Assembly: GCA_942491415.1 (NCBI GenBank)
Contig: CALOAD010000009.1
Span: forward strand, 124,001-188,000
DNA length: 64,000 nucleotides
Direction of reading: 5' to 3'
Source: CALOAD01 sp942491415
Lineage (GTDB): Bacteria; Cyanobacteriota; Vampirovibrionia; Gastranaerophilales; CALOAD01
Position numbers and translations under genes: made by a program. Below are positions 35,388 through 42,997 of the stretch, piece after piece; the stretch's first letter is position 1, and each line of letters begins with the position of its first letter. Below the pieces are notes generated by a model. It did no database searches and was not told the origin of the DNA. It saw only the letters and a program-made list of their open reading frames with translations.

Positions 35388-36149
35388 TTAAGCTCCAAAA
35401 AATATGGATGTGATTATGTAATTAAAGACAAAGATAAGTATTATGCTCCATACAACTGTTTTTGTAGCTGCAAATCCTACTGCCTCGGCTCCACCTTTTA
35501 CTTGAAGACCGCTGGTTGTTGCAAGTATTGATATTAATATTCCGAAAACGGCAGCTTTTATCATCATGACTAAAAAGTCATGCGGATCTAGAAATAATCT
35601 AACCGAGTTTAAATATTCGCTATAGTTAAGGTAGACAAGGTGTTTTGTAATTACCATGCCGGATAATATGGATAAAGCTGCAGCTAATACTGTTAATAAA
35701 GGGGCTGCGATGGCTGCAGCTATTAGTCTTGGTACAAGAAGGTATTTGATGGGATTTATGCCTAAAACTGATAGAGCATCAATTTGTTCTGATGTTTTCA
35801 TACTACCGATTTCAGCAGAGATGGCGGCTCCTACTCTTCCTGCTACAACTATTGAGGTTATGACAGGAGCTAATTCTCGGACTGTTGCAAGACCTATAAT
35901 TCCGCCTACAAGATTTTGGGCGTTAAAATTTCTTGAAAGTTCAAGCGCCAATTGAGTTGTCATAGCAAGTCCTATAAAAATAGCTGTTATAGCAACAATA
36001 AATATAGAATCAACTCCGGCTTTAGATAGTTGAATAGAGGTATTTGTCCAGTTTATTTGTCCAACAGTAATATATTTTAAAGCTATCAGGAAATTTACTC
36101 CTGATTCACCTATATCTTCGATTATACTTCTATCTAGAACTTTAATCAT
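35388..36149 (-). CDS. mlaE: ABC transporter permease, MlaE/TGD1 type
   Basis: 253 residues from the ATG at 36149. A GTG at 36188 would extend it by 13 residues, but that stretch holds an inverted repeat and looks like leader. Five or six membrane segments and the MlaE signature are present: FIGLAMTTQLALELS, GLATVRELAPVITSIVVAGRVGAA, and GSMKTSEQIDALSVLGINPIKYLLVPR. This is the conserved coupling helix family. First gene of the lipid-transport operon, downstream of a 6S RNA candidate. Confidence 0.92.
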   Translation of the reverse strand: MIKVLDRSIIEDIGESGVNFLIALKYITVGQINWTNTSIQLSKAGVDSIFIVAITAIFIGLAMTTQLALELSRNFNAQNLVGGIIGLATVRELAPVITSIVVAGRVGAAISAEIGSMKTSEQIDALSVLGINPIKYLLVPRLIAAAIAAPLLTVLAAALSILSGMVITKHLVYLNYSEYLNSVRLFLDPHDFLVMMIKAAVFGILISILATTSGLQVKGGAEAVGFAATKTVVWSIILIFVFNYIITSIFFGA

Positions 36150-36156
36150 AAAAAAT

Positions 36157-36180
36157 ATCCCAAGTTGAACTGTTTGGGAT
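36157..36180 (-). promoter_or_regulatory. Inverted repeat in the mlaE leader
   Basis: ATCCCAA (36157-36163) and TTGGGAT (36174-36180) are separated by 10 nt, immediately upstream of the chosen mlaE start. It could be an operator or a translation-controlling hairpin. Confidence 0.35.
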
Positions 36181-36238
36181 ACTATCACGCTTCATTATTT
36201 TATAAAATCAGTCAATAAGACAATGTATATTTATATCA

Positions 36239-36310
36239 AAACGAGTTTATTTTTAAGAAATGCGATCGCCATCGGATTTCTTAAAAAACGCTCTTAACTT
36301 AAGCATACCA
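36239..36310. repeat. 72-bp intergenic repeat, copy 2 (core inverted)
   Basis: The flanks match 2297-2368 in the same orientation (3 differences outside the core). The 14-bp core (36262-36275, GCGATCGCCATCGG) is the reverse complement of copy 1 with one mismatch. The 12-bp arms at 36250-36261 and 36276-36287 are identical to copy 1. It lies between the 6S RNA candidate and mlaE and could be a terminator for the RNA. Confidence 0.8.
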
Positions 36311-36326
36311 ATATAAATTTTAAAGG

Positions 36327-36504
36327 TAAAAGCCCCGAAACAAACCCGAGTTTTGATACCTGCGGGATCTCGCAGGTGGGTGCTTGCCCGAATACACTCC
36401 GTTTCCTAATGCTGGTTAGGTCTACTTCGGTATTCCTTTAGAACAATGCTCCCTTTAGAAAAAATTGAAGGATCAAAACTAAAAGACCTATTTCAGAGCT
36501 TTGT
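36327..36504 (-). ncRNA. ssrS: 6S RNA candidate
   Basis: 178 nt on the minus strand. The ends pair over 19 positions (5' AAAGCUCUGAAAUAGGUCU with 3' GGGUUUGUUUCGGGGCUUU). On this strand all mismatches become G-U pairs, whereas the plus strand would have C-A mismatches. An inner AGUUUUGAU/AUCAAAACU helix follows. The 3' strand carries the 6S-like CACCCACCU followed by a small hairpin (ACCUGCG-AGAUCC-CGCAGGU). The apical part folds as GAAUACCG...CGG...GUAUUC with CCUAA/UUAGG. Length and rod-with-bubble architecture fit 6S RNA, which sequesters the sigma70 holoenzyme in stationary phase. The family call rests on structure and motif memory, not on a model search. Confidence 0.62.
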
Positions 36505-36563
36505 TCTATTTTGCCATATTTTTTTAAACTTGGCTATACCTCTTTAGGATACTTAATAAGAAA

Positions 36564-36746
36564 TTAGATTGAAGGTAAGTTTTTGCTGATGATAAGCCTT
36601 GAGAAAAAACCTATTAAAATAGCTACAGACCCTACAATAACGCTATTTAGTATAGCATTTTCGTTTGAAAAGCTTAAAACAGTCGGACTTAGAACAAGCC
36701 AAATACCCATAAAGGTGAAAACCCAAGTGAGCCATAGCATATGCAT
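36564..36746 (-). CDS. Small two-helix membrane protein (SPW-repeat-like)
   Basis: 60 residues. Two hydrophobic helices, ~5-20 (LWLTWVFTFMGIWLVL) and ~33-52 (LNSVIVGSVAILIGFFSRLI), joined by SPTVLSFSNENAI. The WLVLSP-VLSF pattern resembles one SPW repeat unit (PF03779-like), a family of small membrane proteins of unknown role. An excellent ribosome binding site (AGGAGGGG) lies 4-5 nt before the ATG at 36746, or 10 nt before a second ATG at 36740. No terminator separates it from the 6S region. Confidence 0.7.
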   Translation of the reverse strand: MHMLWLTWVFTFMGIWLVLSPTVLSFSNENAILNSVIVGSVAILIGFFSRLIISKNLPSI

Positions 36747-36864
36747 ATTTTCCCCTCCTGCTGTTGTATTAATAAATTAATATATGAGGTTAGTTTTTTC
36801 ATCCGACAAAAGTTTAAGTAAATATTAAAAGTATTTAAGAGAGAAGTTTAAATATTCACAAAAT

Positions 36865-36897
36865 AAAAAGGTTTCGATAATTTATCGAAACCTTTTT
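36865..36897 (-). terminator. Terminator after the MerR-type gene
   Basis: 15-bp stem AAAAAGGTTTCGATA and complement, with T-rich flanks on both sides. Confidence 0.88.
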
Positions 36898-36916
36898 ATT
36901 TATTTTGAGGTTTTTT

Positions 36917-37336
36917 TTATTGCTCAACTTTATCTTTATTAGCTTTTCTTCCTCTTCTGGAAAGTTTTGTGCGATTTTCTTCCTGAATTTCAAGAGTGAT
37001 ATTTAACTCTTCAGCCACTTTTTTAATATGATCCATATAGTTGCTTTGAGTTATTTTTTGTTGTTCTAACAGATGGAAAATAATTTTAATACCTGCTAAA
37101 TTGATTCCGAGTTCTCTTGTTAAGTATTGAACAAACTTTCCTCTTTCAATATCATTAAAAGAATAAAGTCTGCGATTTTTTGGAGATCTTGATGGAACCA
37201 AGATGTTTTCGTCATCATAAATACGAAGAGTCCTTTGATGGATTTTCAAAATGTCCGCCACAACGCTAATAGGAAACATTGGTTTGTTGGGATTTAATCC
37301 AGCTTGATTTTTTGATTCTAACATTTGAGTTGTCAT
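36917..37336 (-). CDS. MerR-family regulator (HspR-like)
   Basis: 139 residues from the ATG at 37336 (AAGGG 5 nt upstream); a GTG at 37375 would add a lysine-rich 13 residues with no ribosome binding site. The MerR winged helix spans ~20-90: FPISVVADILKIHQRTLRIY, DDENILVPSRSPKNRRLYS and the FNDIERGKFVQYL helix, then a dimerisation helix GINLAGIKIIFHLLEQQ. The order and the ISVVADILxIHxRTLRxY opening resemble HspR, the heat-shock repressor of dnaK-type operons. No chaperone gene is adjacent, so the target is unknown. The C-terminus is basic. Confidence 0.82.
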   Translation of the reverse strand: MTTQMLESKNQAGLNPNKPMFPISVVADILKIHQRTLRIYDDENILVPSRSPKNRRLYSFNDIERGKFVQYLTRELGINLAGIKIIFHLLEQQKITQSNYMDHIKKVAEELNITLEIQEENRTKLSRRGRKANKDKVEQ

Positions 37337-37775
37337 AATACCCTTTTTTCCTTTTTTCTTCTTTCTAACTACCACTAACTCCAGTTGAAATAGATTATCT
37401 TTCTAGTGAGATAATACTGATTACCCCATATCGTGATTGTTTTCCTTATTTTATCCAGAATAGTTTACTTTTTTAAATTTTCGAATTGTTTTTTGTTAAA
37501 AAAATTACCTTTTGAATATGTACTTATTATACTTTTAAAGTAACACTTATTTGTAGTTCTTTTCAAATAAATTGTCTAAAATTTATTACAAAAAAGTTAC
37601 TTTCTTTCAAGATAAGGAATTAATAAGCTTTTTAAGATAATTTTAACTATAGATTTTTGTTGCAATTTAAAAAAATAATTTGTCGACAATATAACATTAA
37701 ATTATCGATATTTCAAATTTAAATTAATATCTTAATATTTTTTTTGTAAATAAACCTTTTTCGTGTATTTTATCT
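37337..37775. other. 439-bp AT-rich gap upstream of the MerR-type gene
   Basis: Very AT-rich, with no gene, terminator or convincing promoter. A loose AAGTAAC (~37537) / GTTACTT (~37596) inverted pair is the only symmetric element noticed. Confidence 0.4.
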
Positions 37776-38669
37776 CTATTGTTTTAAAGGGATTATTAAA
37801 ACGGGAATATAAGAGTGATCCAGTACTCTTTTGCTGACACTTCCAATGAGTATATCTGACACGCCTTCTCGACCATGAGAGCCCATAATAATCAGGTCAG
37901 ATTCGATTCTTGTTGAATATTCAAGAATTTTATCTGCGGCATCACCTTCTAAAGAATTTTTATCTTTTGCTCTGATATTTTTTGAGGAAAGAATATTTTC
38001 AGCTTTATCAAGTATTTCGTTAGCGATTTCTTTTTGCTTATCCAGGCACTTTTCGAGCCATTCATTATCCATTGCAATTTCAAGAGGGAGGGATTCAGGT
38101 CCCGGTCTTACCGTTAGAAGGTTTATTTCTTTATTTGAAAGTTCAAATATTTCACATGTTTTTTTAATAGCATTATAAGAACAGGCAGAACCGTCCAGTG
38201 CGATTAAAAGTTCTTTTTTTTCTCTGTGGGTTATTATTTGAGGATTTTTAGAAGGACGTACTATTAAGGTTGGGATTGAAGATTTGCTTATGACTTTTCT
38301 GCTTACACTACCCAGCCATTTTTTTATCCCTTTTTTACCATGAGATCCAAGAACAACAAGGTCATAACTGTTCTCGGCAATTTCTTTTAGTATTCCGTCT
38401 TCAGGTTTTCCTGAAAAATATTTTTTTTCGTTAACGTTGAAACCTTTGTCATTTAATTGTTTTTCCATTTCTTTTATTATATTTTGGGCTATAGTTTTTT
38501 GAGCGGGTAAAAAATCTTCTTCGGTTGGAAAAGATACATAAGTGGGGAAAAACCCCCAATCCATAACGTATAAAATATCTATAGCATCATTTTTTTTAAA
38601 AAAAGATAGTACTTTTTTAGCTGCGTAATAACTTATCTCTGAGCCATCAGTACAAATTAAAACCTTCAT
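37776..38669 (-). CDS. Tandem universal stress protein
   Basis: 297 residues made of two UspA domains (~1-142 and ~150-297). Each begins with a KVLICTDGSE or ELLIALDGSA strand and ends with the ATP-binding G-2x-G-9x-G(S/T) motif: VVLGSHGKKGIKKWLGSVSR (~108-127) and IIMGSHGREGVSDILIGSVS (~263-282). Two-domain USPs form intramolecular dimers and respond to starvation or redox stress. GAGGATT precedes the ATG. Single gene. Confidence 0.92.
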   Translation of the reverse strand: MKVLICTDGSEISYYAAKKVLSFFKKNDAIDILYVMDWGFFPTYVSFPTEEDFLPAQKTIAQNIIKEMEKQLNDKGFNVNEKKYFSGKPEDGILKEIAENSYDLVVLGSHGKKGIKKWLGSVSRKVISKSSIPTLIVRPSKNPQIITHREKKELLIALDGSACSYNAIKKTCEIFELSNKEINLLTVRPGPESLPLEIAMDNEWLEKCLDKQKEIANEILDKAENILSSKNIRAKDKNSLEGDAADKILEYSTRIESDLIIMGSHGREGVSDILIGSVSKRVLDHSYIPVLIIPLKQ

Positions 38670-38766
38670 TTTTTAATCCTCATTGAATTTGTAATCTTAT
38701 ATTTATTTAAAATTAAAATAAATTTTTAGAGATTAAATCCTCTAGTGCATTAGTATATAGAGTTAT

Positions 38767-39705
38767 TTAATTTGTAAAAATCGATGTTGGTAAATTTGCC
38801 AGAGTTTTGTTATTTATACAGAAAATATCACTGATATTTTGTAAGTCTTTTTTATTTTTTATTTCTTTTAATTCAGAAATTTTGTTTACACCTGATTTAA
38901 GCTTGAAAAATCTATAGTTTTCAAAAGATTTTAAATATTCATAAATTTCAATAGATTGTGATGAGTTGCATTCAATATAGATATTGGGACCATTGTTCTT
39001 TTTTAGAGTTTTTTCGGAACCTTTTAAAATTTCCGATTCTCTATTTTTGGCATTGATCTTTAAGAGTTTTATATTGTTGATATTTTTTGCTTCGATAAAA
39101 TTGTCGAAAGTATCTATTTTTGCTTCGAATTCTTTTTTATTTAAAGTTCCAAGTTTATTTCCGAGAAAGCCTCTATGAGTGAATATATTTTTAAGTCTGT
39201 TTATATAGATATTTTTTTGTAATAGATCAAAATAGCTAGAGTTTGGTTCAAAGCTGTACACAAATCCGGAATTTCCTACTTGTTGTGCTCCATAAATGCT
39301 TAAAAATCCTGAATTTGCTCCAATATCAAAAAAAGTATCGCCGTTTTTTAAAATATGACTGATAATGTTTAAGATGCCGGGCTTATAACTGCCTTCAAAG
39401 TATAAATAAGAGTCTATAGAATTGTTTTTATCAGGATTTAAAATCATATTAAAACCATGATTAACGGGGGCACAAATTATATGCTTAGGTTTTCTAAGTA
39501 AAAGCTTTGAAATGATTTTTAAAAGACTTGCTGAACTTGGAAAAGGGCTTGAAGTTAAATATTTTGAAAAACTTCTGATAAAAGTTCTTCTTAGACTTTC
39601 TTCGTAATCGCAATTAAAACTATTGGCTGTTAGTGTATCTTGAGCTTGATTCATTTTTTCCTCGATGTCTTTTATAAGACTATTCAAGAATTTTATGGGA
39701 ATCAT
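38767..39705 (-). CDS. FkbM-family methyltransferase
   Basis: 312 residues from the ATG at 39705; an upstream TTG at 39726 is less likely. The N-terminal ~100 residues are helical and family-specific. The FkbM methyltransferase core starts at DTFFDIGANSGFLSIYGAQQ (motif I) with GFVYSFEPNSSYFDLLQKNI holding the acidic SAM-ribose residue. It continues with the KIDTFDNFI and KLLKINAKNRESEILKGSEK segments typical of FkbM (where most members have D-x-E-G-x-E; here NAKNRESEIL, so the acidic motif is altered). FkbM enzymes O-methylate sugars, glycolipids or secondary metabolites. The acceptor is unknown. No glycan cluster is nearby. Confidence 0.82.
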   Translation of the reverse strand: MIPIKFLNSLIKDIEEKMNQAQDTLTANSFNCDYEESLRRTFIRSFSKYLTSSPFPSSASLLKIISKLLLRKPKHIICAPVNHGFNMILNPDKNNSIDSYLYFEGSYKPGILNIISHILKNGDTFFDIGANSGFLSIYGAQQVGNSGFVYSFEPNSSYFDLLQKNIYINRLKNIFTHRGFLGNKLGTLNKKEFEAKIDTFDNFIEAKNINNIKLLKINAKNRESEILKGSEKTLKKNNGPNIYIECNSSQSIEIYEYLKSFENYRFFKLKSGVNKISELKEIKNKKDLQNISDIFCINNKTLANLPTSIFTN

Positions 39706-39839
39706 GTTCTTTTTAAAATTAAACAACTATTTAGTTTAAAGGATTATAAATTATTCTTTTTAATGTTTTTTTACCCCAACAGGATAATAAACAGCTCTAA
39801 ATATTTTAAACATAATAATTTTTATCAGTGCTTTCTATT

Positions 39840-40538
39840 TTATATTGTTAAATTATTATAATAGCTCCTTGCTATTGCAAAATTATTAGCTACAGCTCTT
39901 TTAGGGAAAGGAGTTACGGGGTTTGTTTTGTTGAGACTTGATATTTGTTTATTATATGTGGTTTTAACTTCAGGCTGTGTTGTTACAGACTTCTTCTGGA
40001 ATATTGCAGCTAATTTATTTCTTACGAAAGGAGTAAATATACTGCAAGATAAAACTGATCCTGTAAGACCTGCTACAACGCCTGATGCGTTATAAAATTT
40101 TGTAAACTCTTTAGCTTGTTTAGGATCCACTTTTCCGATTTGTTTTGTAATATTTTCAAGAGTAGATTTAAATTCAGCACCGGAAGAATTTAGGTTTAAT
40201 TTGTCAGCGAATTTAAATATTGACTTATCAAGTTTGCTAAGCCCTTTAGTGAGCATTCTACCTGATAACGTTGCTAATTTGCCAAAGTTTTCGGCTTTTG
40301 AAGTGCAAAGCCAAAAAAGTGATACATTTATAATGCCATCAAGAATTTCTTGAGGAATGAGAAATTTCTTTTCTTTTCCGGGTACTTTATCATTTAAGGC
40401 TATGGCTCCAACTTGCCCTAAGCAAGATAATCCCCATCCTGCCGTCATAGTGGTTTTTAAAAGCGAGGCTCTATCCAAGGCACCTTGGGTGACTTGTTTT
40501 TGAAAAGTTCTATTTATAAAATTCATTATAGAGCTCAT
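39840..40538 (-). CDS. Lineage-specific membrane-associated protein
   Basis: 232 residues, no family recognised. Hydrophobic patches at ~28-48 (TMTAGWGLSCLGQVGAIAL), ~70-82 (INVSLFWLCTS) and ~152-172 (SGVVAGLTGSVLSCSIFTPF) alternate with basic amphipathic helices. The C-terminal ~50 residues are polar, with many Lys/Thr/Asn. No signal peptide. It follows the 165-aa gene by 10 nt; together they mirror the pair at 2547-4146 in size, hydrophobic pattern and arrangement, suggesting a paralogous family. No FxG motif is present. Confidence 0.7.
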   Translation of the reverse strand: MSSIMNFINRTFQKQVTQGALDRASLLKTTMTAGWGLSCLGQVGAIALNDKVPGKEKKFLIPQEILDGIINVSLFWLCTSKAENFGKLATLSGRMLTKGLSKLDKSIFKFADKLNLNSSGAEFKSTLENITKQIGKVDPKQAKEFTKFYNASGVVAGLTGSVLSCSIFTPFVRNKLAAIFQKKSVTTQPEVKTTYNKQISSLNKTNPVTPFPKRAVANNFAIARSYYNNLTI

Positions 40539-40548
40539 TTTTTAACCT

Positions 40549-41046
40549 TTAACCTTTAATTTTTTGATTTTCTTTGCTTTTTAAATTGAATTTTTCAACG
40601 GCAAAATCCATGCCCCATTTACTAAGAGGCATATCGATTAAGAAATTAGTACCTAAGCAAGCAAAAAGTCCTAAAATAGTTCCTGCTGAAGCTGCAAGAG
40701 CTTCACGACCTTCGGCTGTTTTGCTGAGAGCTTTATCTATGCCTTTTATTATGCCTTTATTTACTAATTGTTGAGCAATTTTAATTGCTCCGGCTCTTAC
40801 CATTATGCCGACACTTGTTCCTACAAGGATTTTTACAATAGTTCTTGCTGTTGAGTACTTGGCTGTGTCTTTATCTACATTTGGATTGTAATAATCAATA
40901 AAAGGTTGAGTAGCAAGTGCAGTTGCACCTAGCAAAGCCCTTTGCCCCACGCTGGTAAATTCGCCAACACGATTAAAGGATTTTTCTAATCCTTTTGATA
41001 AAATTAAGGGTTTATTAGTGGTACCAACCAGATTTAAAACATTCAT
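40549..41046 (-). CDS. Lineage-specific membrane-associated protein
   Basis: 165 residues. The leader MNVLNLVGTTNKPLILSKGL is followed by hydrophobic segments at ~38-50 (ALLGATALATQPF), ~71-90 (IVKILVGTSVGIMVRAGAI) and ~125-143 (AASAGTILGLFACLGTNFLI). Between them is a basic helix (AQQLVNKGIIKGIDKALSKT). No family recognised; upstream gene of the pair with the 232-aa protein. Probably membrane-bound (inference from hydrophobicity). Confidence 0.7.
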   Translation of the reverse strand: MNVLNLVGTTNKPLILSKGLEKSFNRVGEFTSVGQRALLGATALATQPFIDYYNPNVDKDTAKYSTARTIVKILVGTSVGIMVRAGAIKIAQQLVNKGIIKGIDKALSKTAEGREALAASAGTILGLFACLGTNFLIDMPLSKWGMDFAVEKFNLKSKENQKIKG

Positions 41047-41202
41047 GATAAAAATACCTGAATATATAACTTCTCATATATATAAAAAATTCGGAAGGGT
41101 AAAAAGTGCGAAAAAAAGGACTTTTTGTAACAATTGTTACATGCCGGAATAAAAGATGTAAAAGGATTTTCAGGATTTTTAAAAGTTATATTGCAAAAAA
41201 AA

Positions 41203-42114
41203 TTAACGACAGGTTGAGCAAATAGAATTAATTAGTCTTGCGATAATGGGAGTATCATAATCGAGTTCCATTTTTTCAATATCGGGCAGGGGATTTATAT
41301 TGTAATAATAACGATCGTTTTCGGTGTCAAAAAATGAAATAAGTCCAAAGTTGAGATTAAACAAGGATGCTATATTTAAAATTTCTTTTTCTTCCTTTTC
41401 TTCTAGTTGAATATTTTTGAAGGGATTGGTTTTTAAGGGGGCATAACCCATGCTGTTGAATAAATATTGATTTAAACCATATGAGAAAATAACTTGTCCT
41501 CCAAGAATCAGACAGTGAAATGTTTGATCGGCTTTTTTTTCAAGATACTCTTGTATGACAATGCTTTTATCCCGTTTTAATATATGACTAAACATATAAT
41601 TAAGATCTAAAAATAATTCGGCTTGTTTTAATTCTGTTATAAAAACTGAGTCAAGACCTTTGTTTATAGGGGTTAATGTTTTTAAAACAACAGGATATTC
41701 TGACAGTTGTCCTATTGTTTTTTTGAGTTTACTTTTATCGTTGATTAAAAGAGATTTTGGTATTTTAATGTCGTTTATTAACGAAAGTTTTTGCAAAATA
41801 TGGTATCTGTTTTTGCAGTTTAAAAAAGTCATAGAATTGTTTAATAATGCTCTGTTTTTTTGCTCCAGATGTTTTAAAATTTCAAAATAAAATCCCGTAC
41901 CTTCTGATAATCGATTCCAGGGAATGAAAAAATCAAAATGTTCATCAGAAAAATTACCTAAAAAAAGTTTTTTCTCATCATTATCAAGACTTAAAAAACA
42001 GTCTGAGTTGCTAAATACATGGACAGTGCTGTCAGAATTATACCTATGTAAAGCCTTTAAGAGTGCTTCAACTATATAAGGTGATTCTTTTTCACAGATT
42101 ACCGCAATTTTCAT
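41203..42114 (-). CDS. ATP-grasp enzyme (RimK-type)
   Basis: 303 residues. The first ~85 residues are a pre-ATP-grasp fold (MKIAVICEKESPYIVEALLK). The ATP-grasp part follows: RYHILQKLSLINDIKIPKSL (~107-126), the lysine-bearing strand YPVVLKTLTPINKGLDSVFI (~145-164), and the ATP-clamp IVIQEYLEKKADQTFHCLIL (~196-215). The metal-binding end is degenerate: LISFFDTENDRYYYNINPLPD (~268-288) has N-x-N-P where RimK has E-x-N. RimK-like ligases add amino acids to acids or peptides; the substrate is unknown. It is divergent from the gene at 42318. Confidence 0.78.
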   Translation of the reverse strand: MKIAVICEKESPYIVEALLKALHRYNSDSTVHVFSNSDCFLSLDNDEKKLFLGNFSDEHFDFFIPWNRLSEGTGFYFEILKHLEQKNRALLNNSMTFLNCKNRYHILQKLSLINDIKIPKSLLINDKSKLKKTIGQLSEYPVVLKTLTPINKGLDSVFITELKQAELFLDLNYMFSHILKRDKSIVIQEYLEKKADQTFHCLILGGQVIFSYGLNQYLFNSMGYAPLKTNPFKNIQLEEKEEKEILNIASLFNLNFGLISFFDTENDRYYYNINPLPDIEKMELDYDTPIIARLINSICSTCR

Positions 42115-42119
42115 ATAAA

Positions 42120-42166
42120 AATCTCAAAAGTCTATAAATACAGTATGGGTTTTTGATTTTGAGATT
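42120..42166. repeat. Inverted repeat with ATCTCAAAA arms
   Basis: AATCTCAAAA (42120-42129) and TTTTGAGATT (42157-42166) are perfect 10-bp arms around 27 nt. The arms resemble the hairpin at 13169-13210. Here it lies in a divergent promoter region, so terminator use is unlikely. Confidence 0.4.
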
Positions 42167-42317
42167 ATTTCAAAGGCTGTAAAAAAGAACATTACCTTTT
42201 TGATTAGACAATATAGGGGATTTTGCTTAAAGTTTGTTAACAATATAAGAAAAACATGCAATAGATAATCAAGGATAGTTTTTATATAAATACAAAGTAA
42301 AATACAGGTATGCAGTA

Positions 42318-42815
42318 ATGAACGTTAATCAACTACCCTCTAATGCAATATATTGGCAAAGATCTTCAACCCAAGCTGCTCCACAGGAGCAAAAACCTCA
42401 ACAAGCTACGTTGAAGGATTATTTTGGAGAAAAAGATAATTTAAATAAATTTAAAAAAGACTATGTAGCGAGAAATTTCTTTGTAGATCTTATAACAATG
42501 GCAGGTGTTGGTGCTGCAACTACATTAATTGCGGGCAAGAAAATCGGTCAAGAATTTGAAAATTATTTGAAGCCATTGCAAAGAGAAATCAAAAAAAATA
42601 CAGTTAAAGTTTTAAGATTTGCAAGAAGTCCTAAAACAGTTAAAAATGTTGCTCAAATGATTAAGAAAGAAGCTTCTTTCTTACCTAAACTTGCTTGGAA
42701 GGCTATTCCCAGCTGGGGAAAAATACTCTTAGCTGCCGATGGTTTGCTTACCGCATATAGTCTTAATAAAATGGATAAAAATTTAGAAAACAAATATAAA
42801 TCTCAAGTTAGTTAG
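42318..42815 (+). CDS. Lineage-specific small protein
   Basis: 165 residues. The leader MNVNQLPSNAIYWQ and a Gln/Pro-rich linker (TQAAPQEQKPQQATLKDYF) precede a body with one hydrophobic segment (~52-68, DLITMAGVGAATTLIAG), basic helices (REIKKNTVKVLRFARSPKTV) and a second moderately hydrophobic segment (~135-150, WGKILLAADGLLTAYSL). No family recognised. Composition and design match the other lineage-specific proteins here. A clear terminator follows. Confidence 0.7.
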   Translation: MNVNQLPSNAIYWQRSSTQAAPQEQKPQQATLKDYFGEKDNLNKFKKDYVARNFFVDLITMAGVGAATTLIAGKKIGQEFENYLKPLQREIKKNTVKVLRFARSPKTVKNVAQMIKKEASFLPKLAWKAIPSWGKILLAADGLLTAYSLNKMDKNLENKYKSQVS

Positions 42816-42842
42816 AATTAGATTTTATTTATGAAAGTTTAG

Positions 42843-42873
42843 AAGCCTGAATGTATTGCATTCAGGCTTTTTG
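42843..42873 (+). terminator. Intrinsic terminator
   Basis: AAGCCTGAATG pairs with CATTCAGGCTT, followed by TTTTT. Confidence 0.88.
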
Positions 42874-42877
42874 GTAT

Positions 42878-42903
42878 AAAAATGGGTAATGATAAATTTT
42901 TTG
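42878..42903. repeat. 26-bp intergenic repeat, copy 2
   Basis: 25/26 match to 9735-9760. The trailing GGTTAATACTTTTCA (42931-42945) also resembles the right end of copy 1, so the whole element is ~70-75 bp. Confidence 0.6.
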
Positions 42904-42997
42904 TAAAATATACCCCTACTAATTGGCTTATAGGTTAATACTTTTCAAAATCTTGTGATTTATAATTTTGCAGGTTTTTAAAAAGAGGGGTAAAGTA

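Noticed and set aside
36241..36310. Insertion sequence remnant
   Set aside because: The 72-bp repeat has inverted arms but no transposase, no target duplication and no longer homology; it is better called a short palindromic element.
42816..42997. BirA operator before the biotin operon
   Set aside because: The region has no TTGTAAACC-type half-sites at the expected spacing, and the symmetric element present belongs to the dispersed 26-bp repeat.
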